A stretch of DNA of 64,000 nt, from the NCBI GenBank assembly GCA_017471175.1, contig JAFUVS010000012.1, positions 114,235-178,234 on the forward strand. The letters are read 5' to 3'. Source of the stretch: Paludibacteraceae bacterium. Lineage in GTDB: Bacteria; Bacteroidota; Bacteroidia; Bacteroidales; Paludibacteraceae. Shown here one piece after another: positions 1 to 10,449 of this stretch. How positions within the stretch are numbered: position 1 is the first letter of the stretch; each line of letters starts with the position of its first letter. A program made the translations under genes and the position numbers. The notes beneath the pieces are model-generated. The model was not told where the DNA came from and did not search any database. It saw nothing but the letters and a program-made list of their open reading frames with translations.

Positions 1-342
1 TTGACCTACTTGCAGTCCGTTGGGAGCAAGTATGTAACGCTTCTCACCGTCAGCGTAGAAAAGCAATGCGATACGAGCCGAGCGATTCGGATCATACTCG
101 ATGGTTTTTACGACTGCGGGTACACCGTCTTTGTTGCGCTTGAAGTCAATTACGCGGAATTTCTGCTTGTGTCCGCCGCCGATGTAACGCATGGTCTCCT
201 TACCTGTATTGTTACGACCACCCGTCTTCAGCTTGCCGAATACAAGAGACTTCTCCGGTGCGCTTGCGGTAATTGTCTCAAACGCGCCGATAACTTTGTG
301 TCTTTGCCCCGGTGTAGTGGGTTTTAATTTACGTACAGCCAT
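1..342 (-). CDS. rplB: 50S ribosomal protein L2, 5' part only
   Basis: Large-subunit protein that helps form the peptidyl-transferase region and binds 23S rRNA. The minus strand reads from an ATG at 342 through [17 protein letters not shown] and on to the typical L2 N-terminal half ([27 protein letters not shown]). The frame is open to base 1, so about 114 residues are present and the C-terminal half lies outside the window. It follows rplW by two bases as the last visible gene of the operon. Identity is certain from sequence and order. Confidence 0.97.
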   Translation of the reverse strand, partial: MAVRKLKPTTPGQRHKVIGAFETITASAPEKSLVFGKLKTGGRNNTGKETMRYIGGGHKQKFRVIDFKRNKDGVPAVVKTIEYDPNRSARIALLFYADGEKRYILAPNGLQVGQ

Positions 343-344
343 TT

Positions 345-635
345 TTAGATATTGCTATAAAAATCGATTGTTTCTCCTTCTTTCAATGTTACAACGGCTT
401 TCTTGTACGAATTGGTCTTGCCGCGAAGCAAACCGCTGCGTGTCCAACGCTGCATACGCTTCGGTGCTACCACCATCGTATTCACATCCATAACCTGAAC
501 ATTGTACATTTCTTCTACTGCCTTCTTGATTTGCAATTTGTTGGCAGTACGTTCTACACGGAATCCATAACGGTTAAGTTTCTCTCCGGCAGCTGTCATC
601 TTTTCGGTGACGATAGGTTTGATTATAATTGCCAT
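345..635 (-). CDS. rplW: 50S ribosomal protein L23
   Basis: Protein of the 50S exit-tunnel rim, where trigger factor and SRP dock. The 96-residue product has the family features: N-terminal IIKPIVTEK, the central [17 protein letters not shown] segment and the [14 protein letters not shown] loop. The length is normal. It sits between rplD and rplB with 2-17 nt gaps, so it is translated from the same polycistronic mRNA. Confidence 0.97.
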   Translation of the reverse strand: MAIIIKPIVTEKMTAAGEKLNRYGFRVERTANKLQIKKAVEEMYNVQVMDVNTMVVAPKRMQRWTRSGLLRGKTNSYKKAVVTLKEGETIDFYSNI

Positions 636-652
636 AACTGTTTCTCCTTCAC

Positions 653-1282
653 TTACGCGTTAAAAATTCCTTCTAATCCTTTGACAGCATCTTCGGTGAA
701 GATAACTACATTGGCGTTCATTACCGCATACGTATTCAGTTCGTTAACCGTTGTTACGTTGGTGCGCTCAATGTTGCGTGCTGACTTGATAACGTTCACG
801 TTATTTTCAGGCATTACGAACAATGCCTTCTTACCTGCCACGTTCAAGTTCTTCATCACCTCAATCATTGCCTTTGTTTTAGGCTCGTCAAAACTCAACG
901 TATCAAGCACCACGATTTGTCCATTCTGGGCACGCATACTCAGTGCACTGCGACGGGCAAGCTGTTTCACTTTCTTATTGAGTTTGAAGCTGTAATCGCG
1001 AGGTACGGGACCGAAGATGGTACCACCGCCTACGCGAACAGGCGACTTGAAATCACCCGGACGTGCACCGCCGCCACCTTTCTGACGACCTAACTTGCGC
1101 GTCGAGTGGGCATTCTCACTTCTCTGTTTGGCTTTTGCCGTACCTTGACGGTTGTTGGCAAGATATTGCTTAACGTCCAAATAAATAGCATGGTCGTTAG
1201 GCTCAATGCCGAAGATAGCATCACTTAAAACTACCTTCTTACCGGTCTCTTTACCGGCTTGATTCATTACACTAAGTTCCAT
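653..1282 (-). CDS. rplD: 50S ribosomal protein L4
   Basis: 50S protein lining the exit tunnel; in enterobacteria it also autoregulates the S10 operon, which has not been shown here. The 209-residue sequence contains the L4 tunnel-loop signature ([24 protein letters not shown] at residues about 54-77, basic and glycine rich) and the globular part ending in [16 protein letters not shown]. It starts five bases after the rplC stop and is followed by rplW. Confidence 0.97.
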   Translation of the reverse strand: MELSVMNQAGKETGKKVVLSDAIFGIEPNDHAIYLDVKQYLANNRQGTAKAKQRSENAHSTRKLGRQKGGGGARPGDFKSPVRVGGGTIFGPVPRDYSFKLNKKVKQLARRSALSMRAQNGQIVVLDTLSFDEPKTKAMIEVMKNLNVAGKKALFVMPENNVNVIKSARNIERTNVTTVNELNTYAVMNANVVIFTEDAVKGLEGIFNA

Positions 1283-1287
1283 ACGTT

Positions 1288-1905
1288 TTACTTGTTAATC
1301 GTTACAATACTGTTTTTTGCACCGGGGATGCTACCGCGAACCATAATCAGGTTATACTCAGGAATAACCTTGAGAATAAGCAAGTTCTGAACCGTTACGC
1401 GGTCTTGTCCCATGTGTCCCGCCATACGTGTGCCGGGGAAGATACGGGAAGGATACGCGCAAGCACCTACCGAACCGGGAGCGCGAAGACGGTCGTCCTG
1501 ACCGTGAGTCGATTGACCTACGCCACCGAATCCGTGACGCTTAACAACGCCTTGGTAGCCTTTACCTTTGCTGATGCCGACTACATCTACATACGAGTTC
1601 TCTTCGAACATCGAAACGGTCAGCGTATCGCCAAGTTTCAACTCCTGTTCAAAACCATCGAACTCTGCAAGATGACGCATGGGTTGTACACCAGCTGCTT
1701 TGAAGTGACCCATTTCTGCCTTGTTGGTATGTTTTTCGCTCTTCTGCATAAAACCTACCTGCACGGCATTATAACCGTCTTTCTCCACAGTCTTCAACTG
1801 GGTAACAACGCACGGACCGGCTTCGATAACGGTGCATGGGATATTCTTGCCATCAGCACCGAATACGGATGTCATTCCGATTTTCTTTCCTAATAATCCT
1901 TGCAT
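1288..1905 (-). CDS. rplC: 50S ribosomal protein L3
   Basis: Early-assembling 50S protein near the peptidyl-transferase centre. The product has [15 protein letters not shown] at the start, the [15 protein letters not shown] core and the [23 protein letters not shown] loop with the usual QD following. I chose the ATG at 1905 because L3 proteins normally begin M[11 protein letters not shown]; the frame is also open to an ATG at 1932, which would add nine polar residues. The next gene downstream is rplD, five bases away. Confidence 0.96.
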   Translation of the reverse strand: MQGLLGKKIGMTSVFGADGKNIPCTVIEAGPCVVTQLKTVEKDGYNAVQVGFMQKSEKHTNKAEMGHFKAAGVQPMRHLAEFDGFEQELKLGDTLTVSMFEENSYVDVVGISKGKGYQGVVKRHGFGGVGQSTHGQDDRLRAPGSVGACAYPSRIFPGTRMAGHMGQDRVTVQNLLILKVIPEYNLIMVRGSIPGAKNSIVTINK

Positions 1906-1998
1906 TTTTTTAGTGGATTTGTTGTTATTCATTTTTCCACACTCGCCCTCGGGTTTCTTATCCGTTCGGACGCTATCCGAGGGATGTGGTTTTTTTTA

Positions 1999-2304
1999 CT
2001 ATACTTTGATTTCTACTTCGACACCGCTCGCCAACTCTAATTTCATCAACGCCTCGATTGTCTTAGGATTCGAGTTGTAGATGTCTATCAGACGCTTGTA
2101 GTTGCTCAGCTCGAACTGCTCGCGGCTCTTCTTGTTCACGAACGTCGAACGGTTTACCGTGAAGATACGTTTGTGCGTGGGCAATGGAATAGGACCGCTT
2201 ACCACAGCACCCGTTGCTTTCACTGTCTTCACAATCTTCTCGGCAGATTTGTCCACCAGATTGTGGTCGAATGATTTCAGTTTGATTCTGATTTTCTGAC
2301 TCAT
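1999..2304 (-). CDS. rpsJ: 30S ribosomal protein S10
   Basis: 30S head protein, also the NusE partner of NusB in antitermination. The reading from ATG 2304 gives [18 protein letters not shown], the [17 protein letters not shown] loop and a C-terminal VEIKV, about 101 residues as expected. An upstream in-frame ATG at 2340 would add twelve unrelated residues, so I rejected it. The gene lies between fusA and rplC, the junction that joins the str and S10 operons in Bacteroidota. Confidence 0.96.
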   Translation of the reverse strand: MSQKIRIKLKSFDHNLVDKSAEKIVKTVKATGAVVSGPIPLPTHKRIFTVNRSTFVNKKSREQFELSNYKRLIDIYNSNPKTIEALMKLELASGVEVEIKV

Positions 2305-2391
2305 AGTTGTGTTTTTGTTATTGATTATAAATTCCTGCACGCTTGGCTCAAAGAGTCATTTGCTTGAGTCCTCAACGTGCAGTTGTTTGTC

Positions 2392-4506
2392 TTATATCAG
2401 GTCTTCTCTACCGCCTATCTCTTTGAGTACGGCTTTGGCAAGTGTGGCTGACATTGCCTCATAGTGGCTGAATTCCATGCTGCTCGTAGCGCGACCGGAA
2501 GTAATGGTACGCAAGGTCGTTACGTATCCGAACATCTCGCTGAGCGGTACCTTGGCTTTCACCACTCGCGCACCGGTACGCGAGGTATCCATACCCTCCA
2601 CCTGTCCGCGACGCTTGTTCAAGTCGCCTATCACATCGCCCATATTCGCTTCGGGAGTAACAATCTCGATCTGCATTATCGGCTCCATCAGCACAGGCTT
2701 GGCTTTCTGGCAAGCGTTCTTGAACGCAATCTGCGCGCAAATCTCGAATGAGAGTTGATCCGAATCTACAGGATGGAAACTACCGTCTATTACCGTTACT
2801 TTCAGTTTGTCAACCGGATAACCGGCAAGCACACCGTTCTTCATCGCTGTCTGGAAGCCCTTCTCGATAGCAGGTATATACTCCTTCGGTATGTTACCAC
2901 CCTTCACCGTATCAATGAATTGCAGCGAACCGTCAAAGTCTGTATCCGCCGGCTCAACGCGAACTATCATATCCGCAAACTTACCGCGACCACCTGTCTG
3001 CTTCTTGTACGTCTCACGCAACTCCACAGGAGCAGTAATTGCCTCTCTGTAAGCCACTTGCGGACGACCTTGGTTGCATTCTACGTGGAACTCGCGCTTC
3101 AAACGGTCTATGATTATCTCAAGGTGCAACTCACCCATACCGCTGATAACGGTCTGACCTGTCTGCTCATCGGTCTTGACGGTGAATGTCGGATCCTCCT
3201 CAGCCAACTTGGCAAGACCTACCCCAAGTTTATCCAAGTCAGCTTGGCTCTTAGGCTCAACGCTCACGCCGATAACCGGTGCGGGGAACTCAATCGACTC
3301 CAGCGTAATCGGGTGATTCTCATCGCACAATGTATCGCCAGTACGGATATCTTTGAAGCCTACGCCTGCACCTATATCGCCTACGCATATTACATCCACA
3401 GGGTTCTGATGATTGGAGTGCATCTGGAAGATACGGCTGATACGTTCTTTCTTGCCCGAACGGGTATTATAAACGTATGAACCCGCTTCCAACTTACCCG
3501 AATAAACACGGAAATAGCACAGACGACCTACATAGGGGTCTGTGGCTATCTTGAATGCAAGCGCACAGAGAGGCTCGCTCTCATCGGGCCTGCGGGTAAC
3601 GGGTTTGTCATTACGCGGGTCTGTACCGTCTATATGGTCGGCATCTATCGGACTGGGAAGGTATGCGCATACCGCATCCAACATCGTCTGAACACCCTTG
3701 TTCTTGAAACTCGAACCGCAGATAACAGGGAAGATCGACATTGCCAATGTGCCTTTGCGAATGGCACTGCGAATCTCATCTTCGGTGATGGTCGTCGGGT
3801 CGGAGAAGTATTTCTCCATCAGCGCATCGTCAAACTCGGCGATGGTCTCCAGCATCTTGTCGCGCCATTCCTGCGCTTCTGCCAACAGGTTAGAAGGTAT
3901 ATCATCCACCTCATATTCAGCACCTTGCGTCTCATCGTGCCACAAGATGGCTTTCATTCGTACCAAATCCACTACGCCTTTGAAACTTTCCTCTGAACCC
4001 ACAGGAATCTGTATCGGACAGGGAGTTGCGCCGAGTTTCTCTTTGATTTGGGTTACGACATCGAAGAAGTTAGCACCGCTTCGATCCATCTTGTTCACGT
4101 AGCACAAGCGAGGAACATTATACTTGTCAGCCTGCCGCCATACCGTTTCGCTTTGAGGTTGTACGCCGCCTACCGCACACAATGCCATTACAGCACCGTC
4201 TAATATGCGAAGACTACGCTCCACCTCTACCGTGAAGTCCACGTGCCCCGGAGTGTCTATCAGGTTGATTTTGTATTTCTTTCCGGCATAATTCCAATAG
4301 GTGGTGGTAGCGGCGGAAGTGATAGTGATACCTCTTTCCTGCTCCTGTTCCATCCAGTCCATCGTGGCAGCACCGTCGTGTACCTCGCCTATCTTGTGGG
4401 TCAGACCCGTATAGTAGAGGATGCGTTCTGACGTGGTGGTCTTGCCCGCATCGATGTGCGCCATAATGCCGATGTTCCTGTTATATGTCAAATCTTGCTT
4501 TCCCAT
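2392..4506 (-). CDS. fusA: translation elongation factor G
   Basis: GTPase that drives translocation on the ribosome and, with RRF, recycling. The 704-residue protein has G1 AHIDAGKT at residues 16-23, DTPGH at 84-88 and NKMD at 138-141, followed by the domain II-V sequence with GMGELHLEI and the C-terminal [11 protein letters not shown] segment. Length is typical. It lies between rpsG and rpsJ in the str operon. It appears to be the canonical copy, because of its operon position and because no key residue is missing. Confidence 0.97.
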   Translation of the reverse strand: MGKQDLTYNRNIGIMAHIDAGKTTTSERILYYTGLTHKIGEVHDGAATMDWMEQEQERGITITSAATTTYWNYAGKKYKINLIDTPGHVDFTVEVERSLRILDGAVMALCAVGGVQPQSETVWRQADKYNVPRLCYVNKMDRSGANFFDVVTQIKEKLGATPCPIQIPVGSEESFKGVVDLVRMKAILWHDETQGAEYEVDDIPSNLLAEAQEWRDKMLETIAEFDDALMEKYFSDPTTITEDEIRSAIRKGTLAMSIFPVICGSSFKNKGVQTMLDAVCAYLPSPIDADHIDGTDPRNDKPVTRRPDESEPLCALAFKIATDPYVGRLCYFRVYSGKLEAGSYVYNTRSGKKERISRIFQMHSNHQNPVDVICVGDIGAGVGFKDIRTGDTLCDENHPITLESIEFPAPVIGVSVEPKSQADLDKLGVGLAKLAEEDPTFTVKTDEQTGQTVISGMGELHLEIIIDRLKREFHVECNQGRPQVAYREAITAPVELRETYKKQTGGRGKFADMIVRVEPADTDFDGSLQFIDTVKGGNIPKEYIPAIEKGFQTAMKNGVLAGYPVDKLKVTVIDGSFHPVDSDQLSFEICAQIAFKNACQKAKPVLMEPIMQIEIVTPEANMGDVIGDLNKRRGQVEGMDTSRTGARVVKAKVPLSEMFGYVTTLRTITSGRATSSMEFSHYEAMSATLAKAVLKEIGGREDLI

Positions 4507-4542
4507 TTATGCTATACCTTATATATAGGCGGTCTCTGGTTT

Positions 4543-5019
4543 TTAGAAGCGGAAGTGTGCGAATGCGCGGTTGGCTTCTGCCATACGGTGCATATCTTCT
4601 TTACGTTTGAACGCTCCGCCTTGGTTGTTGTAAGCATCCATAATCTCGCCTGCCAGTTTCTCTGACATCGAATGACCACCACGCTTGCGGGCGAAGTTAA
4701 TCATGTTCTTCATAGAGATGGACTCTTTGCGGTCTGCGCGAATCTCGGTCGGTACTTGGAACGTTGCGCCGCCAATACGCTTCGACTTAACCTCTACCAT
4801 CGGGGTGATATTGTCCAAAGCCTGTTTCCAAATATCGAGAGCCGTCTTGCCCTCTTCTTTGTTGCGCTGACCTACGATGTCCAAAGCCGTGTAGAACACC
4901 CCGTAAGCAATGCTCTTCTTACCGTCAAGCATCAGGTGGTTCACAAACTTGGCTACCATTACCTCACCGAATTTCGGATCCGGCAGGATGACACGTTTTT
5001 TTGGTTTTGCTTTTCTCAT
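4543..5019 (-). CDS. rpsG: 30S ribosomal protein S7
   Basis: 30S head assembly protein that contacts the E-site tRNA and 16S rRNA. The 158-residue sequence has [26 protein letters not shown], the [19 protein letters not shown] hairpin region and a basic C-terminus ending AHFRF. The order rpsL-rpsG-fusA is the standard str operon. Gaps on each side are modest (36 nt to fusA, about 150 nt to rpsL) and no promoter is seen in them. Confidence 0.97.
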   Translation of the reverse strand: MRKAKPKKRVILPDPKFGEVMVAKFVNHLMLDGKKSIAYGVFYTALDIVGQRNKEEGKTALDIWKQALDNITPMVEVKSKRIGGATFQVPTEIRADRKESISMKNMINFARKRGGHSMSEKLAGEIMDAYNNQGGAFKRKEDMHRMAEANRAFAHFRF

Positions 5020-5167
5020 TGTAGTACTTGTGTTTTTTGTTTAATCACTTGTGGTTGTCTATCGTCTTCAGGCGAAACACCCGCCTTACTCAACCGATCA
5101 ACCCTTTTTCTCGTCCCAACGTATGGAACAATGTTAGTTAGAATAGTTTTTTTTTGCAGTTCTCGGC

Positions 5168-5548
5168 TTACTTTTTAGCCTTCGGACGTTTCGCACCGTA
5201 CTTCGAGCGACGTTGCAGACGGTTGGCAACACCGGCCGTATCCAACGTACCGCGTACAATGTGGTAACGAACACCCGGCAGGTCCTTTACACGACCGCCA
5301 CGTACCATCACGATGCTGTGCTCCTGCAAGTTGTGACCCTCACCCGGAATGTAGGCATTCACCTCTTTCTGATTGGTCAAACGTACACGAGCCACCTTAC
5401 GCATTGCCGAATTAGGCTTCTTAGGCGTAGTAGTGTAAACACGGACACAGACACCGCGACGTTGCGGACAGTTGTCTAACGCCGGACTCTTGCTCTGGTC
5501 AATAAGTTCTGCTCTTCCTTTTCTAACTAATTGTTGAATTGTAGGCAT
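5168..5548 (-). CDS. rpsL: 30S ribosomal protein S12
   Basis: 30S decoding-centre protein. The 126-residue product has the conserved [18 protein letters not shown] segment (residues 40-57) and the [11 protein letters not shown] and [15 protein letters not shown] blocks. The lysines at the sites where streptomycin resistance changes occur are the usual wild-type ones. It is the first gene of the operon: the promoter at 5632-5663 gives a predicted leader of about 77 nt. Confidence 0.97.
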   Translation of the reverse strand: MPTIQQLVRKGRAELIDQSKSPALDNCPQRRGVCVRVYTTTPKKPNSAMRKVARVRLTNQKEVNAYIPGEGHNLQEHSIVMVRGGRVKDLPGVRYHIVRGTLDTAGVANRLQRRSKYGAKRPKAKK

Positions 5549-5631
5549 TGTAACTTTTTTTTGTTAATTATTTGGTTGATTACTTGCATTTTCAGCGTGT
5601 TACAGCAAGGCATAACCGCTCAAAAAGCAGG

Positions 5632-5663
5632 CAAAAGTACTACATTCTAACCGTTGCACCAAA
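5632..5663 (-). promoter_or_regulatory. promoter of the rpsL operon
   Basis: On the minus strand TACTTTTG (5639-5632) matches the Bacteroidota -7 box TANNTTTG and TTTG (5663-5660) matches the -33 box, with 20 nt between them. Transcription would start near 5625 and run into rpsL. This is the only match to the motif in the 170 bases between rpsL and rlmD. Confidence 0.75.
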
Positions 5664-5718
5664 CATTTTCGTAAAAAAATGCACTTTACCCCCATTTTTC
5701 TTCGTTTTGCTCTCTCTA

Positions 5719-7122
5719 TTAAGCATTTTCGCGCTCCATCAGTACCACATTCTCTACGTGCTGTGTCTGCGGGAACATATCCACCGGCTGCACGCGCCGG
5801 ACTGCATAATCTGCCGCCAGCAGATTCACATCCCTCGCTTGCGTCGCGGGGTTGCAACTCACATACACAATCCGTTTCGGAGCCGCTTCTAACAGCACCT
5901 TGACCACATCCTCGTGCATCCCCGCACGCGGCGGGTCGGTGATAACTACGTCCGGCTGACCTTGCTCGCTGATGAATTCCCGCGTCAGTATATCTTTCAT
6001 ATCCCCCGCAAAGAAACGCACATTGTCGATTCCGTTCATCTGAGCATTCAGCCGCGCATCTTCTATCGCATCCTCCACGTACTCTATACCAATCACTTGC
6101 CGAGCCTGCCGAGCCACAAATTGCGCTATCGTTCCCGTGCCCGTATAGAGATCATACACCGTCTCCTTGCCCTTCAGTCCGGCGAACTCGCGCGCCACTT
6201 CATACAGCCGCAACGCCTGTCGGGTATTCGTCTGGTAGAACGACTTGGGACGGATCTTAAACCGCAACTCCTCCATCGTCTCAATCAGGTGGTCCTTGCC
6301 CGCGTACAGCACCAACTCTTGGTCGCCTATTGTGTCGTTCATCTTCTTGTTCACGCAGTACCACAGGCTAACCACCTCCTCAAACTCGCTCTGTATCATC
6401 GCCATCAGTCCCCTACTCTTCTCGTTCATATCCTCGCCGAACACCACGACCACCATCACCTCGCCCGCATCGTTCATCCGCACAATCAGCGTCCGCAGCA
6501 TCCCCTCGTGTGTATGTTCGTTGTAGAAAGTCATCCCCTCGGCTATGGCGTATGTCCGCACGCGGTTGCGCAAGCGGTTATTCACCTCCGGCATCAGGTG
6601 GCACTCCTCAATATCTAACACTTTGTCAAAGCAGTTCGGGATATGAAATCCCAATCCGGGTTCAAAAGGCACCTTCTCGCGCATCTGCTCCGCTGTCAGC
6701 CATTTATGGTCAGCAAACGTGAATTCCAATTTATTCCTGTACCCATATACAGCCTCCGACCCTAAAATAGGCTCAATCTCCGGCAGCTCCACTTTCCCGA
6801 TCCGCACAAGGTTATCCGTCACCTGCTGCTGTTTCCATCTGAGTTGCTCGCTGTACGGCAGGATCTGCCATTTGCAACCGCCGCACACCCCATAGTGCTT
6901 GCACACCGCCTCGCACCGCTTATCCGACGGCTTCACTACACGCTCCACGCGAGCCTCCATAAACGAGTGTTTCTTCCGCGTTACCTGCAGGTCCGCCACA
7001 TCCCCGGGCACGCAGTACGGCACGAACACCACCTGTCCGTCCACATGCGCCACCGCCTTGCCCTCGGCGGCAATCGACTCTATCGTTATCTCTCTGAGTA
7101 GAGGTAGATTCTTTCTGCTCAT
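5719..7122 (-). CDS. rlmD: 23S rRNA (uracil-5-)-methyltransferase, RlmD/TrmA type
   Basis: SAM-dependent enzyme of the TrmA/RlmCD family that makes 5-methyluridine in rRNA (U1939 in the E. coli RlmD case; the exact target here is inferred). The 467 residues show an N-terminal TRAM-like domain (about 8-60), iron-sulfur cysteines C74, C80 and C83 in VCKHYGVCGGCKW, the SAM site YDLYTGTGTIAQ, the DPPRAGMHEDV motif and the catalytic cysteine in YVSCNPATQARD. It lies 29 nt after the amidase gene, so the two are probably cotranscribed although unrelated in function. Confidence 0.9.
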   Translation of the reverse strand: MSRKNLPLLREITIESIAAEGKAVAHVDGQVVFVPYCVPGDVADLQVTRKKHSFMEARVERVVKPSDKRCEAVCKHYGVCGGCKWQILPYSEQLRWKQQQVTDNLVRIGKVELPEIEPILGSEAVYGYRNKLEFTFADHKWLTAEQMREKVPFEPGLGFHIPNCFDKVLDIEECHLMPEVNNRLRNRVRTYAIAEGMTFYNEHTHEGMLRTLIVRMNDAGEVMVVVVFGEDMNEKSRGLMAMIQSEFEEVVSLWYCVNKKMNDTIGDQELVLYAGKDHLIETMEELRFKIRPKSFYQTNTRQALRLYEVAREFAGLKGKETVYDLYTGTGTIAQFVARQARQVIGIEYVEDAIEDARLNAQMNGIDNVRFFAGDMKDILTREFISEQGQPDVVITDPPRAGMHEDVVKVLLEAAPKRIVYVSCNPATQARDVNLLAADYAVRRVQPVDMFPQTQHVENVVLMERENA

Positions 7123-7151
7123 TGTCTTATCATGATTTTGTATTTACATTC

Positions 7152-9887
7152 TTATTTCTCCAAGTATCGGATGCAGTCCGTCCACAGCGTCTCAAACTCG
7201 CACACGCTCTCCGGCATAAAGGGCAGAACTAATATCCGGTGTCCCGTTGCCACGCCAGCGGGCTGAAAACTGTCCGCATAACTCCCCACTCTTTTCCCGA
7301 TGCCCACGGGTTCGATGGCATCCGGCGCTTCGCACGCTATCCGCCACTCGTTCGGCTCCGTATAGAGTTGGTACGTATCCGTCTCTCTGCCGCGCAGTTG
7401 CATCTCCACTAATCCGTTCTTCGATGCCTTTGCCGCCTGCGACATATAGTGCAACTCCGTCCGTGCCCATGTCAGTGCCTCCGCATCGCGCGTACCCGAA
7501 CCAATATACGCCCCGCTCAGTATCAGCCTGCCGCCGCCGTGCAGGTAACGTGCTATCTCCTTCCGCTGCGCAGAAGACAACGCTCCCACACCCTCGGCTT
7601 CCTTGCCTAACACCACGTCCACCAACGCCGCATCCTCCAACGCCTGAAGCGAACCCAACGAACAACTCACATACGAATACCCCATCGCCGCCAACACCTC
7701 GCCGTGCATCGCCGGATAGTCGAATGTATTGCCAACCACGTACCTGCCCGCATAGTCATTCGCGCACATACCATACCCGCAGTCGTCATCGCTCTTCCAC
7801 TCGTGCTGTTTGTCGAAATCAATCTGCTCACCGATATACGACGGGTCCTTGCCGTAGGGGATAGCCAACGCCCTGCTTTCAATGCCGCCGTGCAGGCTGT
7901 CACCCGCCATCATCGCCGGTCCGCACACACGCGTAAAACCGTTCACTATCAACGCCCGCTTATTGTCTCTCTTGTCTATATACGCACTCAGTTGCTCCGA
8001 CTCCATACACACGCCGCCCGCATTACCCGCACGCACCACAAAGTCGTACCGCATGCCTCTTTCCACGGGCAGCGTCACCTGCTCGCAGTCCACGCGCCAA
8101 CCGTTATCCCAGTCGCTGCCCGCCGCACGCGTATAAACCACATAGTAAGTCGGCTCTGCCGTAACCTCTAAGCTGTCATAACGACTCTTCCACGTCAGCC
8201 GAACCGAATCGCTGCCCGCCACACGCGCCACCGCAAAATCCCTAACCGGCAACGGCTGCACCACGTAAGGTGTTCCATCCTGCTCGTGCAGAAAACGCAG
8301 CACCCCTTTATAAATAGCGCGGCTTATAATGAACTTCGCCCTGCCGTCCAGACCGTAGCGCATATCGTTCTGATTCTGATGACTCAGCATCTCTACAAGC
8401 AACGTCGGCACATGCGGGATACGGCTCTCGGCATACACGCCGTCTTTCAGTTCACGACGCGCCCAGTTCGCGCACAATGTCTTGCGCATATCTGCCACCA
8501 CCTGCGTCTGCACGTAGTCCGCCAAGTCCCTGCCTATCACGCGGTTGCCGCCTTTCTTATACCGCGTCTTGCCCTCCTTGTCTTTCTCCGAATAGATGGC
8601 TAACGTCCCCACAATCGAATCCCCTTCGCGCACACCCGCATCCGTATGCACCGCCAACGCCAAATGCACTGGCACACCCTGACACTCGTTCAGGTAGTTT
8701 ACCCATCTGCCACGGCTCACTAAATCGTCCAAGTAGTGGCTCTCTTTCTTCTCGTAGGTATAGACCGAATCGGGTACACCGTTGTATGTCAACCAGTAAC
8801 GCGCCCCTTCCATAAATCGCGGATTGCCGCTCACGCCCACGCCGCCGCCTATCTTCACGCCCTCATGAGCCACTGCCATTCCCTTGCCGCTGCCGTCTTC
8901 CACCGTCAGGTAATTCTTCGCCGAGTCCTGCCCGAATCCATACGTCCCTATATACAGCCACTGATCGCCCCCCATCTGCTGATTCACTTCCACGCGCGTC
9001 ACTACGCCCTGATGACCAATCGTATAGACCGCACGCGGTGTGTTCTGCTTACCCGCTTTATAGCGAACATACAGTGCGTACTCGTCTGACAAAGGCATCG
9101 CCAACGACTGCGCGCGACCCTCTGTATATGCCACCCTCTCTTCGCGGTGCATATCCCGCTCCCGAGGTTGCAGCACCACTGCCCCCGACTGCTCCAACAT
9201 AGGCACTAAAAAAGGACTCGTAAAAGAAAAACTGAACAAATCTTCCACCGTCGTCCACAGCCGCGCACGCTGCCATATCCACCGTCCGTCTCGCAACCGG
9301 AGGAACTTGCCGTGGCTCGCCCACAGCGCGATGTTCCTGCCTTGCAGACCGTCACCTGTCTCGTAGGCGGCATCGGGATAACTGACCATCGCCCCATTCG
9401 CTACTTTATATTTGTCCGCCTCGCGACGGGGACGAAAACGCGACGGCACCAACTCGCCCAACTCTTTATCCTCGCTATAAATCAGCACGCGACCCTTCAG
9501 ACTTCCGCTCTTGCCGCTAACTTGTCCGTTCCCCGGCTTCGTTCCGCAGACCCACTCGCTCACTTTCCCGCGCAACTCGTCCAGGTCTGCTTCGCTCAAT
9601 GCAAGGTACGACAGCGTAGCGTTCGTCCGCAGGGTGACTCGTCCTCCGCGCCGCTCGCAGCGTTTGACCACTACTTTCTGTACGTCCGCGTGCGCGCGCG
9701 CATATATAGTTAAGGAGTCCCCCAACGCCGCCAACTGCTCTTTACCCAAAGTCTGCGCTTTCTGACCGTTTGCCGTCACCAAACCCTGACCGCCGATTCC
9801 GCTGCACAACATCAAAACAATAACTACTCCCCGTAGCCATTGCCTGATTCGTTTCAACTTTTTATCTATATTTCGTACTGCACACAT
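7152..9887 (-). CDS. large secreted N-acetylmuramoyl-L-alanine amidase-like protein
   Basis: Probable cell-wall amidase of the zinc-dependent Amidase_3 type, exported. Residues 17-40 form a hydrophobic signal segment. Candidate zinc or catalytic residues are H188 (LWASHGK), E in the PMLEQSG region, H412 (LAVHTDAG) and E498 (LLVEMLSH). Between the first and second histidine lies an insert with a golvesin-C-terminal-like pattern (WLYIGTYGFG, about 270-330). A fibronectin III-like domain follows at about 555-650, then a C-terminal domain of unknown role (GGGRLILSGAYIGS). Similar Bacteroides proteins are often annotated as xanthan lyase; the amidase reading fits the motifs better. It is longer (911 residues) than simple amidases. 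Confidence 0.72.
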   Translation of the reverse strand: MCAVRNIDKKLKRIRQWLRGVVIVLMLCSGIGGQGLVTANGQKAQTLGKEQLAALGDSLTIYARAHADVQKVVVKRCERRGGRVTLRTNATLSYLALSEADLDELRGKVSEWVCGTKPGNGQVSGKSGSLKGRVLIYSEDKELGELVPSRFRPRREADKYKVANGAMVSYPDAAYETGDGLQGRNIALWASHGKFLRLRDGRWIWQRARLWTTVEDLFSFSFTSPFLVPMLEQSGAVVLQPRERDMHREERVAYTEGRAQSLAMPLSDEYALYVRYKAGKQNTPRAVYTIGHQGVVTRVEVNQQMGGDQWLYIGTYGFGQDSAKNYLTVEDGSGKGMAVAHEGVKIGGGVGVSGNPRFMEGARYWLTYNGVPDSVYTYEKKESHYLDDLVSRGRWVNYLNECQGVPVHLALAVHTDAGVREGDSIVGTLAIYSEKDKEGKTRYKKGGNRVIGRDLADYVQTQVVADMRKTLCANWARRELKDGVYAESRIPHVPTLLVEMLSHQNQNDMRYGLDGRAKFIISRAIYKGVLRFLHEQDGTPYVVQPLPVRDFAVARVAGSDSVRLTWKSRYDSLEVTAEPTYYVVYTRAAGSDWDNGWRVDCEQVTLPVERGMRYDFVVRAGNAGGVCMESEQLSAYIDKRDNKRALIVNGFTRVCGPAMMAGDSLHGGIESRALAIPYGKDPSYIGEQIDFDKQHEWKSDDDCGYGMCANDYAGRYVVGNTFDYPAMHGEVLAAMGYSYVSCSLGSLQALEDAALVDVVLGKEAEGVGALSSAQRKEIARYLHGGGRLILSGAYIGSGTRDAEALTWARTELHYMSQAAKASKNGLVEMQLRGRETDTYQLYTEPNEWRIACEAPDAIEPVGIGKRVGSYADSFQPAGVATGHRILVLPFMPESVCEFETLWTDCIRYLEK

Positions 9888-9901
9888 ATTTAATCATTTT
9901 T

Positions 9902-9937
9902 GTGGTCAACAATTACCAACAATTTAACAACAATTTT
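9902..9937 (+). repeat. dispersed repeat, copy 1
   Basis: GTGGTCAACAATTACCAACA followed by ATTTAACAACAATTTT. Two related copies, in the same orientation, lie at 34691-34710 and 34731-34771. This copy is just upstream of the amidase start codon. Confidence 0.6.
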
Positions 9938-10137
9938 CTTCTCTTTCTCATAAAACAAGTTGATGGCTAATTGAGATTTATTGATGACGAAAAACTAAAA
10001 AAAATCAATCGGTTCTCCAATTGATCTCTTTGTACAGATACCTCGTAAAATCAAGTGCGGTATCATCAATAAACTGCCTGTACCTTTGGTTTAATCGCTG
10101 CATAATAATCAATCATTTATATTTAGGTCATCCCCCA

Positions 10138-10223
10138 TTGTCGATTACAAAAGACAATTTCTGCCCCGTTTTGTCGATTGTAAAAGACAATTTCGGCTGC
10201 ATTTTGTCGATTGCAAAAGACAA
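10138..10223. repeat. three direct repeats of 33 nt containing an inverted repeat
   Basis: A 20-nt core, TTGTCGATTRYAAAAGACAA with small changes, starts at 10138, 10171 and 10204, exactly 33 nt apart. Each core has TTGTC and GACAA ends able to pair. The array begins a few bases downstream of the predicted start site of the minus-strand promoter at 10232-10262. Confidence 0.75.
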
Positions 10224-10231
10224 ATACGCCG

Positions 10232-10262
10232 CAAAAGTACATAAATTTACATTATCCACAAA
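10232..10262 (-). promoter_or_regulatory. promoter upstream of the 33-nt repeats and amidase gene
   Basis: Minus strand: -7 TACTTTTG (10239-10232), -33 TTTG (10262-10259), spacing 19 nt. The nearest gene downstream is the amidase at 9887, about 340 nt away, so the transcript would have a long leader that includes the three 33-nt repeats. Confidence 0.6.
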
Positions 10263-10411
10263 CACCCATAAAAGGAAAATCAACTCCAAAAAAGAAAAAA
10301 CTCCCAGAATAAAAACCAACTCTACGACAAAAGCCCCCAACAGAAACCAACTCCACAACAAAAACCAGCCTCCTCAACAAAAAACAACTCCGCAACAAAA
10401 ACCATACAAAC

Positions 10412-10449
10412 AAAAAAATCAACCCCCACAAAACGCTTGTGAGGGTTGA
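10412..10449 (-). terminator. intrinsic terminator after the first short peptide gene
   Basis: On the minus strand TCAACCCTCACAA pairs with TTGTGGGGGTTGA (10419-10449, one unpaired base) and is followed by seven T (10418-10412). It lies 36 nt after the stop of the peptide gene at 10485-10640. Confidence 0.7.

Noticed and set aside
10128-10361. 77-codon minus-strand frame with an 11-residue repeat (KLSFTIDK-like)
   Set aside because: The repeat comes from the 33-nt DNA repeats, and the promoter lies inside the frame, so the start could not be transcribed from it.
10021-10449. 142-codon plus-strand frame rich in K, N, P and Q
   Set aside because: It runs across 33-nt and 18-nt repeats and a terminator, with composition set by A/C bias; no promoter or homology sense.
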